Assembly (NCBI GenBank): GCA_015064255.1
Contig: SVSP01000004.1
Location: 1-64,000, forward strand
Direction: 5' to 3'
DNA: 64,000 bases
Origin: Oscillospiraceae bacterium
GTDB taxonomy: Bacteria > Bacillota > Clostridia > Oscillospirales > CAG-272
A program made the translations under genes and the position numbers. The notes under the pieces are model-generated. The model was not told the origin of the DNA. It did no database searches and saw nothing but the letters and a program-made list of their open reading frames with translations. Positions 37,475 to 47,466 of this stretch are shown one piece after another. Numbering within the stretch: position 1 is the stretch's first letter; each line of letters opens with the position of its first letter.

Positions 37475-39351
37475 TGAATAATAACGTAAAGAAAATAAAA
37501 AGCAGTGTTTTTGTAAAACAGAAAAATACAATAATAGCACTTGCAGTAATATTTGCAGTTCTTCTTGCGGCATATCTGTTTATAATAATGCCTCTTATGG
37601 AAGACGATACTAATGTAGATGTTACACCCATAGAGCTTATTTGGAAAAATGAAGTAAAGGGTGTAAATAACAGAGTAATGATGTTCGAGCATATAGAGAG
37701 AGCCTCTGTTGCCGAAATAAAAGTCCATAACCCCGCGCTTGCCTCAACGTACGGAAAACAGTATGTCGATTGGTCGGTTTACAGAGCTGAAAAGGGAAGC
37801 GAAATAGGCGGTTACACCATCGAAGAAGATACCCTCTATTTCAAGGGGTATGAGTTTGCTCCGATTTACGAGGACGATACCACAATGACGTCTGCGATCG
37901 CATCGATCATTAACGATGCGGGATATACGCTTACTCTTTCGCGAGTAACAGACCACGCTACAGATTTCTCAAAATACGGTCTTGATTATGAAAACGATGA
38001 AGAGGCAATATATTGCGAGATCACCTCGACAGACGGCGCAAGCTATAAGTTCTACGTAGGCGATAAGATTCCTTCGGGAACAGCGTACTATGTAAGAGTT
38101 GCGGGTAAAGATGTATGTATGGATAAAAACAGCGAATTTTACGGTCAGGAGATCGAAAACGATTCGGTTTATATTTACGACTGTGCAAACGTTTTGATCT
38201 CTCCTACCGATGCTATCTCGCCCATACTTACCTATCCTATGGATTCTAATACTCAGGCTTATTTTGACGCGTTTTCGATACTTGAATCTTATAGTGTGGA
38301 CGGTGAAGACGCTGAAACCGTAATCGAATTTTTCGCGGTAAATGATTCTTATAAGAAGAAGCCGATATCGGCATTTGCACCGATGGCACTTTACTATACA
38401 ACTGTTCCGAAAGGATACTATTCTTCCGGTGCATTTGAAAATCTTTTCGAGAAATTTATGAACGGACTTTCGGGAACGAAAGTTTGTGAGCTTGCTACAC
38501 TTATGACAACCGTTGATGAAGAAACGGGTAAAGAAGAGCTTTACTACGGATTTTCAGATGAAGTTGTAAGTAAGTATTTTAAAGACGGACATACTTACTG
38601 CATAAGCTTTAGCTGGAACGGATTTCCAAGCGTCATTTACGTAAGTGAAATGACAGAAAACGCAACGTATTACGTATATTCACTTATATATAACACGATA
38701 TGCGAAGTAAGTGCAGATACTCTTTCCTTCCTTGAATGGGATAAAACGATGTTCATTGAAAAGGAAATCTTCCAGATGAATATCATACAGTGCGAAAAGA
38801 TAGAAATATCGGGAACCTACTTTGATTATGCACTCGAATCGGGAAAAGAAGCAGGTCAAAAACTCGTAGAGGCAATTTTTAATCTTGAAATTGGAAAAGA
38901 TGATTCTCTCAGTGTCACCTCTCCGAATGCGAATATAGGAAATATGACAGAAAAAGATTGGGTTGCCAATTTCCGTGTGCTCTATCAGATACTTCTTACT
39001 ATGGGCGTGCGTGACCCGATCGATGAGGAATATGCCGCTGAAATAATGAAGGGTGAGCATTTTGCCGAAATGACCGTTGTTTCCGCAGAACAGACTGTTT
39101 ATAAGACAGACGATGAAGGTAACGAAACAGCCGTTGTTGATTACGTCGTTCCGAGTATGACAAGAATTTTCAGATTCTATAAATATACTTCGGGCAGATG
39201 TCTTGTTACGATTGAATCTATTGACGAGAACGGAAAGTCGGAAGGCGAAACCGGTTCCTTCTACCTTATGACAGCCGGAGTTGAGCTTATGCTTAAATCT
39301 GCGGATAAGCTCATAAACGGAGAAACCATCAGTAAGTATGAAAGAAACTGA
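37474..39351 (+). CDS. DUF4340-type membrane protein
   Basis: TAATG overlap with preceding gene; N-terminal TM and repeated thioredoxin-like/DUF4340 segments (YTLTLSRVTDHATDFSKYGLD...FYVGDKIPSGTAYYVRVAG). Confidence 0.75.
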   Translation: MNNNVKKIKSSVFVKQKNTIIALAVIFAVLLAAYLFIIMPLMEDDTNVDVTPIELIWKNEVKGVNNRVMMFEHIERASVAEIKVHNPALASTYGKQYVDWSVYRAEKGSEIGGYTIEEDTLYFKGYEFAPIYEDDTTMTSAIASIINDAGYTLTLSRVTDHATDFSKYGLDYENDEEAIYCEITSTDGASYKFYVGDKIPSGTAYYVRVAGKDVCMDKNSEFYGQEIENDSVYIYDCANVLISPTDAISPILTYPMDSNTQAYFDAFSILESYSVDGEDAETVIEFFAVNDSYKKKPISAFAPMALYYTTVPKGYYSSGAFENLFEKFMNGLSGTKVCELATLMTTVDEETGKEELYYGFSDEVVSKYFKDGHTYCISFSWNGFPSVIYVSEMTENATYYVYSLIYNTICEVSADTLSFLEWDKTMFIEKEIFQMNIIQCEKIEISGTYFDYALESGKEAGQKLVEAIFNLEIGKDDSLSVTSPNANIGNMTEKDWVANFRVLYQILLTMGVRDPIDEEYAAEIMKGEHFAEMTVVSAEQTVYKTDDEGNETAVVDYVVPSMTRIFRFYKYTSGRCLVTIESIDENGKSEGETGSFYLMTAGVELMLKSADKLINGETISKYERN

Positions 39352-39372
39352 TAGGCAAAGGATGTGATTTTG

Positions 39373-40350
39373 ATGAAAAAAAGAATTTTTGCCGCATTTC
39401 TCTGTATAGTGATGCTTTTTGCGTCGTTGGCTAATTTGTCTGCCTGCTCGGAAAACAGTAAAACCGTTATGACGGTAGGCGATTATAAGGTTTCATATGC
39501 AATGCTCAGATATTTTGTAATGAATTATATGAACGGCTACGAAAATGTCACACCGGAAGATTTTGCTTCAAATGAGCATCTTCAGGAGCAGCTTTATAAT
39601 AACGTTATCAGTTCTATATCAGAGCTTGCAACATATTCGCTTCTTGCCGAAAAGCACGAAATAATACTTACAAGCGAAGAGAAAAAAGAAATCAAAAACT
39701 CGATAAAAGAGCTGAAGAATTCTTATGAAAGCAAAAAGGATTATGAAAAAGATCTCGAAGCTAATTATATGACGGAAGCTCTTCTCGAAGAAATATATAC
39801 GCTGAACGCTAAATGCGATAAGCTTTACGATAAGCTTGCCGACGAATATACGGGTATTTTTAAATCTGACGTAGAAACAATAGATGCGGACATAGAAGCG
39901 GGAAATTTCTTCTCAGCCGAGTATATCGTGTTCTATTATACGGATAACAATAAAGAAGAGCGCGAAGAAGTGCTTCAGGGCTTGCTTGACAGATCGAAGG
40001 CAGGCGAAAAGATGAGAGATCTTTTGGACGAAGCATATAAGACATACGGTGAGCATATTGCATATGAGCTTTATACGATATTCACCTATCATGAAAAGAC
40101 CGAAATCTTTGAGGATACGGTAGTTTCTCTTGATATAGGCTCTTACAGTGACGTTGTCGATACAGGAAATTCCTTTATAATCGTTCACAGACTTCCTCTT
40201 GATATGGACTATATTGACAAGAACTATAATACGGTAATTGCAAAATATCTTTCCCGTGAATTTTTCACGTACGTTGAAGAATTTTCAAATACTCTTGAAG
40301 TTGTGTTCAAGGAAAAATATAAAGATATCAAGATGTGGGAAATGGAATAA
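39373..40350 (+). CDS. Lipoprotein, SurA/PrsA-like foldase without a clear PPIase core
   Basis: Lipobox LANLSAC; SurA N-like MTVGDYKVSYAMLRYFV... Confidence 0.6.
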   Translation: MKKRIFAAFLCIVMLFASLANLSACSENSKTVMTVGDYKVSYAMLRYFVMNYMNGYENVTPEDFASNEHLQEQLYNNVISSISELATYSLLAEKHEIILTSEEKKEIKNSIKELKNSYESKKDYEKDLEANYMTEALLEEIYTLNAKCDKLYDKLADEYTGIFKSDVETIDADIEAGNFFSAEYIVFYYTDNNKEEREEVLQGLLDRSKAGEKMRDLLDEAYKTYGEHIAYELYTIFTYHEKTEIFEDTVVSLDIGSYSDVVDTGNSFIIVHRLPLDMDYIDKNYNTVIAKYLSREFFTYVEEFSNTLEVVFKEKYKDIKMWEME

Positions 40351-40372
40351 GATAATAAATCTCATAAAACTA

Positions 40373-40412
40373 AAGTCAGTACGAACTTTTTAAGTTTGTA
40401 CTGACTTTTTTC
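40373..40412 (+). terminator. Intrinsic terminator
   Basis: AGTCAGTACgAACtttttaaGTTtGTACTGACT + TTTTT. Confidence 0.8.
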
Positions 40413-40484
40413 TTTTCCCGGAATACTTTAAGAGCCTGTCTAATATAATGTAGCATAGACAAGTTGTTTGAAAGGACATAGCAT

Positions 40485-41375
40485 ATGCAAAAGGAACTTG
40501 AAATGTTGCTTTGTAAACTTCCGTCGGGAATATCCGAGTGCATAAGACAGAGCGAAGCATACAAAATAGGCGGCGGGATAAATGAGATAAGAATGCGTGC
40601 AAACCGCCACCTTTCACTAAACTATAAGGGAAAAAATATCATACTTTCGTATCTTGTTTCCGAGGAGATGCTTAGCGAGTGTGTGATGATCTTCTGTAAA
40701 AATTCGCTTTACAGCTATATGGATGCAATAAAGGAGGGCTATATTCCGTTTGAGAATTCCATACGTGTGGGAGTGTGCGGAGAGGCGGTGTGCGAAGGCA
40801 GTAAGATCGTAAATGTACATAGTATAAAATCCTTGAATATCCGTATTCCTACATCAATATACGGAGTCGGACGAAGTCTTTACAATAAACTTTACGAAGG
40901 AGGGTTTAACGATAGCGCCGTTATATTTTCTCCGCCGGGTATAGGAAAAACGACACTCCTGCGAGAGCTTGCGGTGACGCTTTCAAAAGGGAATCCGCCC
41001 AAACGTGTCGCACTTATTGATTCAAGATACGAGCTTTGCGACAGTGCGGTTATGAAAGAGGAAAATATAGACGTTTACAGCGGTTACCCGAAAGCAAAAG
41101 GAATAGAGCTTGCAACAAGAACAATGTCACCCGAATATATAATCTGCGATGAAATAGGTGCAGAGGAAGCGGACAGTATTCTGTCTGTGCAAAGCGGCGG
41201 AGTACCGCTTATAGTCGGCGCACACGCCTATTCGGTGGAAAAGCTGATAGCGTCGGGTTCTTTTTCGAAGCTTCATAAGGCGGGAATATTTGACCTTTAC
41301 GTGAAAATAAACATAGCTTCGGGCGGGGAGAGAAGACTTGATATAATCCCGCGAAACGAGATACTTTGCAGATGA
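40485..41375 (+). CDS. spoIIIAA: Stage III sporulation protein AA
   Basis: SPPGIGKTTLLRELA, VALIDSRYEL, YIICDEIGAEEAD; first gene of spoIIIA order. Confidence 0.93.
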   Translation: MQKELEMLLCKLPSGISECIRQSEAYKIGGGINEIRMRANRHLSLNYKGKNIILSYLVSEEMLSECVMIFCKNSLYSYMDAIKEGYIPFENSIRVGVCGEAVCEGSKIVNVHSIKSLNIRIPTSIYGVGRSLYNKLYEGGFNDSAVIFSPPGIGKTTLLRELAVTLSKGNPPKRVALIDSRYELCDSAVMKEENIDVYSGYPKAKGIELATRTMSPEYIICDEIGAEEADSILSVQSGGVPLIVGAHAYSVEKLIASGSFSKLHKAGIFDLYVKINIASGGERRLDIIPRNEILCR

Positions 41376-41376
41376 T

Positions 41377-41862
41377 ATGAATATTAAATACATAGGTCTT
41401 TTTCTGATATTTATAGTGTGCACCTTTTTCGGAAGCGGACTTGCCGTGGCGGAAAAACGAAGAATAGAACGAAGCGAATCGATCAGAAATCTTATTGCAC
41501 ACATCAGCCGTGAGATCGAATGCTTCAGAACACCGCTTGAAAATATATATTATTCATTTACAAGCGAAATACTTGAAAACTGTGGAATTCTTGAAAAGAT
41601 ACGTTCATCGGGTCTTAAAAACGCGCTTGAAGAAAAGGGAAACTTGTTTTGCTTCAGCGATAAAACCTTCGGTGCGCTGATAAATTTTTCGGATTTTTTA
41701 GGTAAAAGCGAATATACCGATCAAATATCGCGCTGCAAATATATCTTGTCACTTATTGATGAAGATATAAAAAAGAGCAGAGAAGCTTATCCGAAAAATA
41801 GAAAGATGTACTCTTCGCTCGGAATACTTGCGGGAATTATGATAGTTATACTTCTTTTGTAA
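41377..41862 (+). CDS. spoIIIAB: Stage III sporulation protein AB
   Basis: Position and SpoIIIAB-like architecture (N- and C-terminal TMs). Confidence 0.85.
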   Translation: MNIKYIGLFLIFIVCTFFGSGLAVAEKRRIERSESIRNLIAHISREIECFRTPLENIYYSFTSEILENCGILEKIRSSGLKNALEEKGNLFCFSDKTFGALINFSDFLGKSEYTDQISRCKYILSLIDEDIKKSREAYPKNRKMYSSLGILAGIMIVILLL

Positions 41863-41903
41863 AAACATAAATAAAACAGAACAAACGTGAAAGGAAAAAT
41901 AAA

Positions 41904-42098
41904 ATGGATACAGCACTTATTTTTAAAGTAGTGGGAATAGGACTTCTTGTGAGCGTTTCCTATCAGATACTGAATAAATCGGGACGTGACGAACAAGCTA
42001 TGCTTGTAACTCTTTCGGGTGTCGTTATAGTTCTTCTTATGATGGTAAATGAAATTTCAGATCTCCTTACCAAAATTCGTGAGCTTTTCGGACTATGA
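41904..42098 (+). CDS. spoIIIAC: Stage III sporulation protein AC
   Basis: 64 aa two-TM protein, ALIFKVVGIGLLVSVSYQILNKSGRDEQAMLVTLSGVVIVL. Confidence 0.92.
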   Translation: MDTALIFKVVGIGLLVSVSYQILNKSGRDEQAMLVTLSGVVIVLLMMVNEISDLLTKIRELFGL

Positions 42099-42481
42099 AT
42101 ATCTTTTCGGTGACCTCACTTGCAGTAGCGGCTGTTGTTCTTGTAATACTTGTAAAACAGCTCAAAAGCGAGATAGCGATGCCCGTGTCGGTGTTTGTAA
42201 CGGTAGCGCTTTCTCTTGTATGTGTTTCGCTTATTGAGCCGATAAGCGATTATATAAACGAAATATCCGATTCTGCGGACTACGGACCGTATATAAAAGT
42301 AATGATGAAATCGTTCGGTATTGCGCTCGTTTCATCGGGAAGTGCAGATATATGTAAAGATTGCGGAGAAAGCGCGATAGCGGCAAAGGTGGAGCTTGTA
42401 GGGAAATGTGCGATAATGCTTACGGCACTGCCTTTGATACGCTCGCTTCTTTTGCTCGCAGAGGATATAATGTATGCATAA
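42095..42481 (+). CDS. spoIIIAD: Stage III sporulation protein AD
   Basis: KVMMKSFGIALVSSGSADICKDCGESAIAAKVELVGKCAIMLTALPLI. Confidence 0.93.
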   Translation: MNIFSVTSLAVAAVVLVILVKQLKSEIAMPVSVFVTVALSLVCVSLIEPISDYINEISDSADYGPYIKVMMKSFGIALVSSGSADICKDCGESAIAAKVELVGKCAIMLTALPLIRSLLLLAEDIMYA

Positions 42482-43673
42482 GTCAAAAAAGCAAAAAGTA
42501 AAGAAAAAATATGTACGCGCGTTTGTCACGGTAGTGATTTTGTTTTGGATAATATCGGAAAATAATATTTTTACCTGCTGTGCCGTATCGAGTGAAAACT
42601 TCGACGAAGCTTACGGTAACTACGACTGTAAAGAAGATTATAGATCTTTTATAGAAAGTCTTCCCGAGGATATTTTACAGTTTTTGCCGGAAGGTACTTA
42701 CGACGTACTTGATTCTCCCGAAAAAGTTACGGAGCTGTTTAAAGCGGAATATATATTAAATATTTCATCGGGACTTCTCAGAAATGCGCTTTCGGCATCC
42801 CTTAAAACCTTTGCGCTCGTAGCGTCTGTTACATTGATAATGGCGGTACTTTCTGCCGTGGGAAAGGCTTTTTCCTCAGACGGTGCGGGAATAAAGGTCT
42901 GGAATTTGGCAGGGACACTTTGTATAGGCTTTTCCGCATATTCTCTCGTGTGGTCGCACACGGAAAGCGTGATGAATTTTGCCGAAAATATAAGTGCATT
43001 TATAAAATCACTTGCAGTAGTCATAGGAGGCGTCTATCTCAGCGCGGGTGAAGTGGGAAGCGCGGGAATACATAACGTGTGGGTCTTCTCTATAACGTCT
43101 GTAACAGAAGAACTGTGCGGAAAACTACTGCTTCCGATAATGCAGATATCATTTTCCGCGACACTTATGTCGGGAATAGTTTCGGGTGTGAATATAAGCC
43201 GCCTCGTCCAAATGATAAGAAATATTTTTACCTCACTTCTTGTCTTTCTTATGACGGTAATATCGGTAATACTTTCTTTTCAGACTATTATTGCACATTC
43301 TTCGGATACGGTTGCAATGAGAAGCATAAAGTATGCAATATCACATTCGGTCCCTGTGATCGGAGGACTTGTAAGCGATAGTGCGCGTACACTTGCAACG
43401 GGATTTACCCTTATGAAAAATTCAATAGGCTTTGTCGGTATAGTTATAATAATTCTGATTTCTCTCGGACCGCTGATAACTCTTGTTGCGTCCAAATATG
43501 CTTTGCAGCTTGCATCGGCGTTTTCGTCCGTAATATCAGAGGATATGGCAAATACTTTCCTCGACGAGTCTGTAAAAATGCTGAATTTTCTTATAGCGAT
43601 AGTTATTATGCTGAGCGTGGTATTTATGTTTTGTATAGCTATATTTGCAATTTTACCCGCAAGCGGTACCTGA
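42474..43673 (+). CDS. spoIIIAE: Stage III sporulation protein AE
   Basis: Multi-TM, SIKYAISHSVPVIGGLVSDSARTLATGFTLMKNSIG. Confidence 0.93.
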   Translation: MHKSKKQKVKKKYVRAFVTVVILFWIISENNIFTCCAVSSENFDEAYGNYDCKEDYRSFIESLPEDILQFLPEGTYDVLDSPEKVTELFKAEYILNISSGLLRNALSASLKTFALVASVTLIMAVLSAVGKAFSSDGAGIKVWNLAGTLCIGFSAYSLVWSHTESVMNFAENISAFIKSLAVVIGGVYLSAGEVGSAGIHNVWVFSITSVTEELCGKLLLPIMQISFSATLMSGIVSGVNISRLVQMIRNIFTSLLVFLMTVISVILSFQTIIAHSSDTVAMRSIKYAISHSVPVIGGLVSDSARTLATGFTLMKNSIGFVGIVIIILISLGPLITLVASKYALQLASAFSSVISEDMANTFLDESVKMLNFLIAIVIMLSVVFMFCIAIFAILPASGT

Positions 43674-43698
43674 AGTTAAGGAAAGGAGAATTTATACT

Positions 43699-44205
43699 TT
43701 GGATGCGATAAAGGGATACGTAATGTGTGCGCTTATGGCGTCCGCAATTTCGGGAATACTTAAAAGTATTTCTTCTGAAATGCGCAGCTTTGAAAAATAT
43801 ATTGGATTTGTGGCTTCTCTTGCGGTAGTTGTAATGCTTGCGGCTCCTTTTGTTTCGATAGTGGGTGAAATAGAAAAAGCACTTGAAGAAAATTCTTTTT
43901 CCGAGGAAGAAAACGGAGAAAACAGCGAAGAAAACAGTACAGATGAAACCTACGGCAAAACCGCTTCGGCTTACTATGCAAAAGCTGTGGAAAATTCGCT
44001 TGAGTCGATAATTTTGAGTAAATTTTCAATAAAATCAGAGGATTTTGAAGTAAAAGCAAATCTCGAAAAGGATAAAAACGGAAACTTGTCCGTTAAAGAA
44101 ATAATTATTGTTTTACATAACGATATAAATACCGAAGAAATAGAATATTATACCGAAAAAATACTTTGCTTGAAAACAGAAATACGGAGGTCTGAAAAAC
44201 AGTGA
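43699..44205 (+). CDS. spoIIIAF: Stage III sporulation protein AF
   Basis: Position; two N-terminal TMs; TTG start at 43699 preceded by GAAAGGAG. Confidence 0.85.
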   Translation: MDAIKGYVMCALMASAISGILKSISSEMRSFEKYIGFVASLAVVVMLAAPFVSIVGEIEKALEENSFSEEENGENSEENSTDETYGKTASAYYAKAVENSLESIILSKFSIKSEDFEVKANLEKDKNGNLSVKEIIIVLHNDINTEEIEYYTEKILCLKTEIRRSEKQ

Positions 44206-44693
44206 AATCTACGTTTTTATCAAAACTTAAAGAGATAAAAGGAGTCCGAATAATGCTTTTTTTACTTGTAATCGGCGCTCTGCTGATAATATTCGGAAGC
44301 TTTTTTTCGAAAAAGAGTGCGAAATACGACAGCGAATATACGGGAAGCTTTTCGTACAGCGAATATGAAACCGAGATAGAGGAACGAATAGCAAAAATAG
44401 TTTCCGAAATAGGCGGAATATCGGACGTCAGCGTTATGGTGACTCTTGAAAGTACGGTAAGCTACTCGTACGCGGAAAACAGCAAGGATAAAAACAGCGA
44501 ATACGTTACGATACGCGATAAGGACGGAAATGAAAGCGGCGTGCTACTGTCTGAAAATGCGCCCGGAATAAGAGGCGTTGCAGTTGTATGTAACGGAGGA
44601 GATATTCCCGAAAAGAAACTCGAAATAATCAAAATGGTGAGCGCACTTCTCGGACTTCCGCAAAACAGAGTGTACGTCGGCGGAAGATTCTGA
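44202..44693 (+). CDS. spoIIIAG: Stage III sporulation protein AG
   Basis: N-terminal TM; IGGISDVSVMVTLESTVSYSYAEN...APGIRGVAVVCNGGDIPEKKLEIIKMVSALLGLPQNRVYVGGR. Confidence 0.93.
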   Translation: MKSTFLSKLKEIKGVRIMLFLLVIGALLIIFGSFFSKKSAKYDSEYTGSFSYSEYETEIEERIAKIVSEIGGISDVSVMVTLESTVSYSYAENSKDKNSEYVTIRDKDGNESGVLLSENAPGIRGVAVVCNGGDIPEKKLEIIKMVSALLGLPQNRVYVGGRF

Positions 44694-44781
44694 AAGATTT
44701 TTATAAAATATAACGTATAATCGGAATATTTAAGGACATAGCCGAATAAATAATAACAAAACAAAGTTTTGGAGGAGAACT

Positions 44782-45402
44782 ATGAAAATCATAAAAACAG
44801 AAAAGCCTGAAAGCACAGAGGTAAGTGAGTACAAAACCTGGAATAAAATAAAGACTGTACTTACAAAAAACGTAAAGCGCAACATCGCGATAGTAAGCAC
44901 ACTCGTGCTTATCGCCGGCGCTGTATATCTAAACTGGATTCTTTTTGCAGACGGCGATGATTATAAGCCCGGTGATTACGTATCCGGCGGTGAAACGGCA
45001 AATAAGGGTGAAAATCAGGGTGACGGCACAACGGCGGGAAACGAAAATGCTGACAGCTATTTCGCACTTGCCGTTATTGACAGAAGCGAAGCACGCGCGG
45101 AAGCTCTTGAAGTGCTTTCAAAAATAACTACAAGCGAAGAAGCAAATGACGAAGCAAAACAGAATGCTTACGCGGAAATGGCGAAGATAGCCGAAGAAAT
45201 AGAATGTGAATCCAACATCGAAACACTTATCAAAGCCAAAGGATTTGAAGAGTGCGTTGTCGTTATCGGAAACGGAAAAGCAAATATCATAGTTTCGGGA
45301 GAAAATCTTCTTGCATCCGAAGTTGCACAGATAAGAGAAATCGTATATACGCAGGCAAATATTTCTCCCGAGAATATTACTATAATAGAAAAAGCCGTAT
45401 AA
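44782..45402 (+). CDS. spoIIIAH: Stage III sporulation protein AH
   Basis: SpoIIIAH-like C-terminus FALAVIDRSEARAEALEVLSKI...SGENLLASEVAQIREIV. Confidence 0.92.
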   Translation: MKIIKTEKPESTEVSEYKTWNKIKTVLTKNVKRNIAIVSTLVLIAGAVYLNWILFADGDDYKPGDYVSGGETANKGENQGDGTTAGNENADSYFALAVIDRSEARAEALEVLSKITTSEEANDEAKQNAYAEMAKIAEEIECESNIETLIKAKGFEECVVVIGNGKANIIVSGENLLASEVAQIREIVYTQANISPENITIIEKAV

Positions 45403-45441
45403 TTTAATTTTTTGTTTGAATCTGTACATATTATGTGTTTT

Positions 45442-45473
45442 AAAACGGAGAAATTTTAATTTCTCCGTTTTTT
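45442..45473 (+). terminator. Intrinsic terminator of spoIIIA operon
   Basis: AACGGAGAAAT ttta ATTTCTCCGTT + TTTT. Confidence 0.85.
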
Positions 45474-45579
45474 CTATTGCAAAAAAAAGATATATAATGT
45501 ATAATATACTAAAATTGCGGTATGAGAATTATAACTGCTTGTACCGTGAAAAACATCAGAAAACGAAAGGATATTTGTT

Positions 45580-47409
45580 ATGAAAAAAAGTGCCCTGTTA
45601 TTAAAAAGGACAATGTGTGTTTTTCTTACGGTAGTTATGCTCCTTTGTTCTTTTGCCGCGTGTAACAAAAAAGAGGAAAAGCCGAATGAAGTAGATAAGG
45701 TAGAAAATATTGTTTTTGCTTCGGCGGGAATCTCGGATTATACAGTTGTGTATGCGGCTGCTGACGGAAGAGTTATAAGACAGATTGCATCTGAAATTTT
45801 ACTCGAAATGAAAAATATAAGTAAAACTGATGTTGTTTTCACTGACGATAGCTCGGAAGCCGTTGAGTGTGAAATACTTGTAGGTAATACAAACCGTCCC
45901 GAAACAGCTACTGCTATCGAAAAGATGGGAGATAGTGAGTACATAATCACTATGATCGGAAAGAAGCTTGTTCTTTATTCCGAAAATGCAGATGCTTATG
46001 AAAAGATGTTTAATTATCTTAAAATTGCAGGATTTACAGATACACAGTTCGCCCTTTCTTCAGACTTTTCATATTCAGCAGATATGATAACCAAGTTTGT
46101 CGCAGACGAAAAGATCGATGGTAATACAAGAATTGATATTACTTTCAACTATAATCATAGTGATGCGCAGGCAGGTATTTTTATCGGACGTGAAGATGAT
46201 CTCGGTATATACGGCTACGACGGATACTGCGTACTTGTAAACGACGGTACAATAACGTTTTACAGAATGGGCGCTAAGCTTGCCAAAATGGGAAGCAAAA
46301 AGATCGGTGATATAAAGAAGGGTAAGGATTTCTCTATCCGTCTTGAAGTCGAAGGAAAGATAGCAAGAGCGTTCTTCCTTGACGATGCTGAAGGCTTCGA
46401 GCCGTGGCCCGAAATCGAGCTTCTCCTTGATAACTGCAGCGGTGCAAGTGTCGGATATATTGAGCTTTCGGGATACGGAACGCAGTATAAGGACTTTTCG
46501 GTAAAATCCTTTGATGCGGAAAAGCCTGCAAATACATATACAAATGCTGTATATGAAAACTATGCAGACCCCGAAGTTCTGTTCTATGACGGTAAATACT
46601 ATCTCTATGGAACAGGCGGATCAGGCGGATATGACGTTCACGTTTCCTCTGACCTTGTAAACTGGAGACAGCAGCCTAAGAAGGCGGTTTCTCCTAACCT
46701 TTGGGGAATAAGCAGTAACTACTGGGCACCCGACGTTGAATATATAAACGGAAAGTTCTATATGGTAGTTACATGTAGTGAGAGCATCGGTATAGCAGTA
46801 AGTGATTCTCCGCTCGGACCGTTCAAGGAATATCACGATAAAGTTCTTTACAAGAGCGCGATAGACGGACATATATTCGTTGATGATGACGGAAAGATAT
46901 ATCTCTATTACGTTCACTTCAATAACGGTAATAATATTGCAGGCGTTCAGCTTGATGAAAATATGAAGCCTATTGAAAGCACTTGGAAGCAGATCATTAC
47001 ACCCGTAGAAGAGTGGGAAACACGTGACGGTAAGATCACCGAAGGTCCGTATATGCTCAAGCATAACGGAATATATTATCTTACATATTCTGGAAGCCAT
47101 TATATCAACCCCGAATATGCGGTAGGATATGCTACCTGTGATACACCTCTCGGTAATTTCGATAAGTATGATCTTAACCCGATAATGGTTGGAACATCTC
47201 AGGTTTACGGTGCGGGACATCACTGCTTTACTACAACCAAAGACGGCAGTCAGCTTATAATAGTTTACCATACACATAAATCCACAAGCACTATACATTC
47301 GAGAAAGGTATGTATAGACCTTGCAAGATTTTCTCCTGTTGAAGGCGATATAGACCGTCTTGAAATCTATGGACCTAATATAACACCTCAGCCCGTTCCC
47401 AATAAGTAA
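45580..47409 (+). CDS. Large lipoprotein with C-terminal GH43-like domain
   Basis: Lipobox LCSFAAC; AVYENYADPEVLFYDGKYYLYGTGG, NYWAPDVEYINGKFYMVVTCS, EGPYMLKHNGIYYLTYSGSHY; concanavalin-like middle region. Confidence 0.88.
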   Translation: MKKSALLLKRTMCVFLTVVMLLCSFAACNKKEEKPNEVDKVENIVFASAGISDYTVVYAAADGRVIRQIASEILLEMKNISKTDVVFTDDSSEAVECEILVGNTNRPETATAIEKMGDSEYIITMIGKKLVLYSENADAYEKMFNYLKIAGFTDTQFALSSDFSYSADMITKFVADEKIDGNTRIDITFNYNHSDAQAGIFIGREDDLGIYGYDGYCVLVNDGTITFYRMGAKLAKMGSKKIGDIKKGKDFSIRLEVEGKIARAFFLDDAEGFEPWPEIELLLDNCSGASVGYIELSGYGTQYKDFSVKSFDAEKPANTYTNAVYENYADPEVLFYDGKYYLYGTGGSGGYDVHVSSDLVNWRQQPKKAVSPNLWGISSNYWAPDVEYINGKFYMVVTCSESIGIAVSDSPLGPFKEYHDKVLYKSAIDGHIFVDDDGKIYLYYVHFNNGNNIAGVQLDENMKPIESTWKQIITPVEEWETRDGKITEGPYMLKHNGIYYLTYSGSHYINPEYAVGYATCDTPLGNFDKYDLNPIMVGTSQVYGAGHHCFTTTKDGSQLIIVYHTHKSTSTIHSRKVCIDLARFSPVEGDIDRLEIYGPNITPQPVPNK

Positions 47410-47420
47410 ATAAAATAAAA

Positions 47421-47454
47421 ACAGGATATCCGAATTTTTCGGATATCCTGTTTC
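47421..47454 (+). terminator. Intrinsic terminator (possibly bidirectional)
   Basis: ACAGGATATCCGAA ttt TTCGGATATCCTGT. Confidence 0.8.
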
Positions 47455-47466
47455 GTTCGTTAATAT

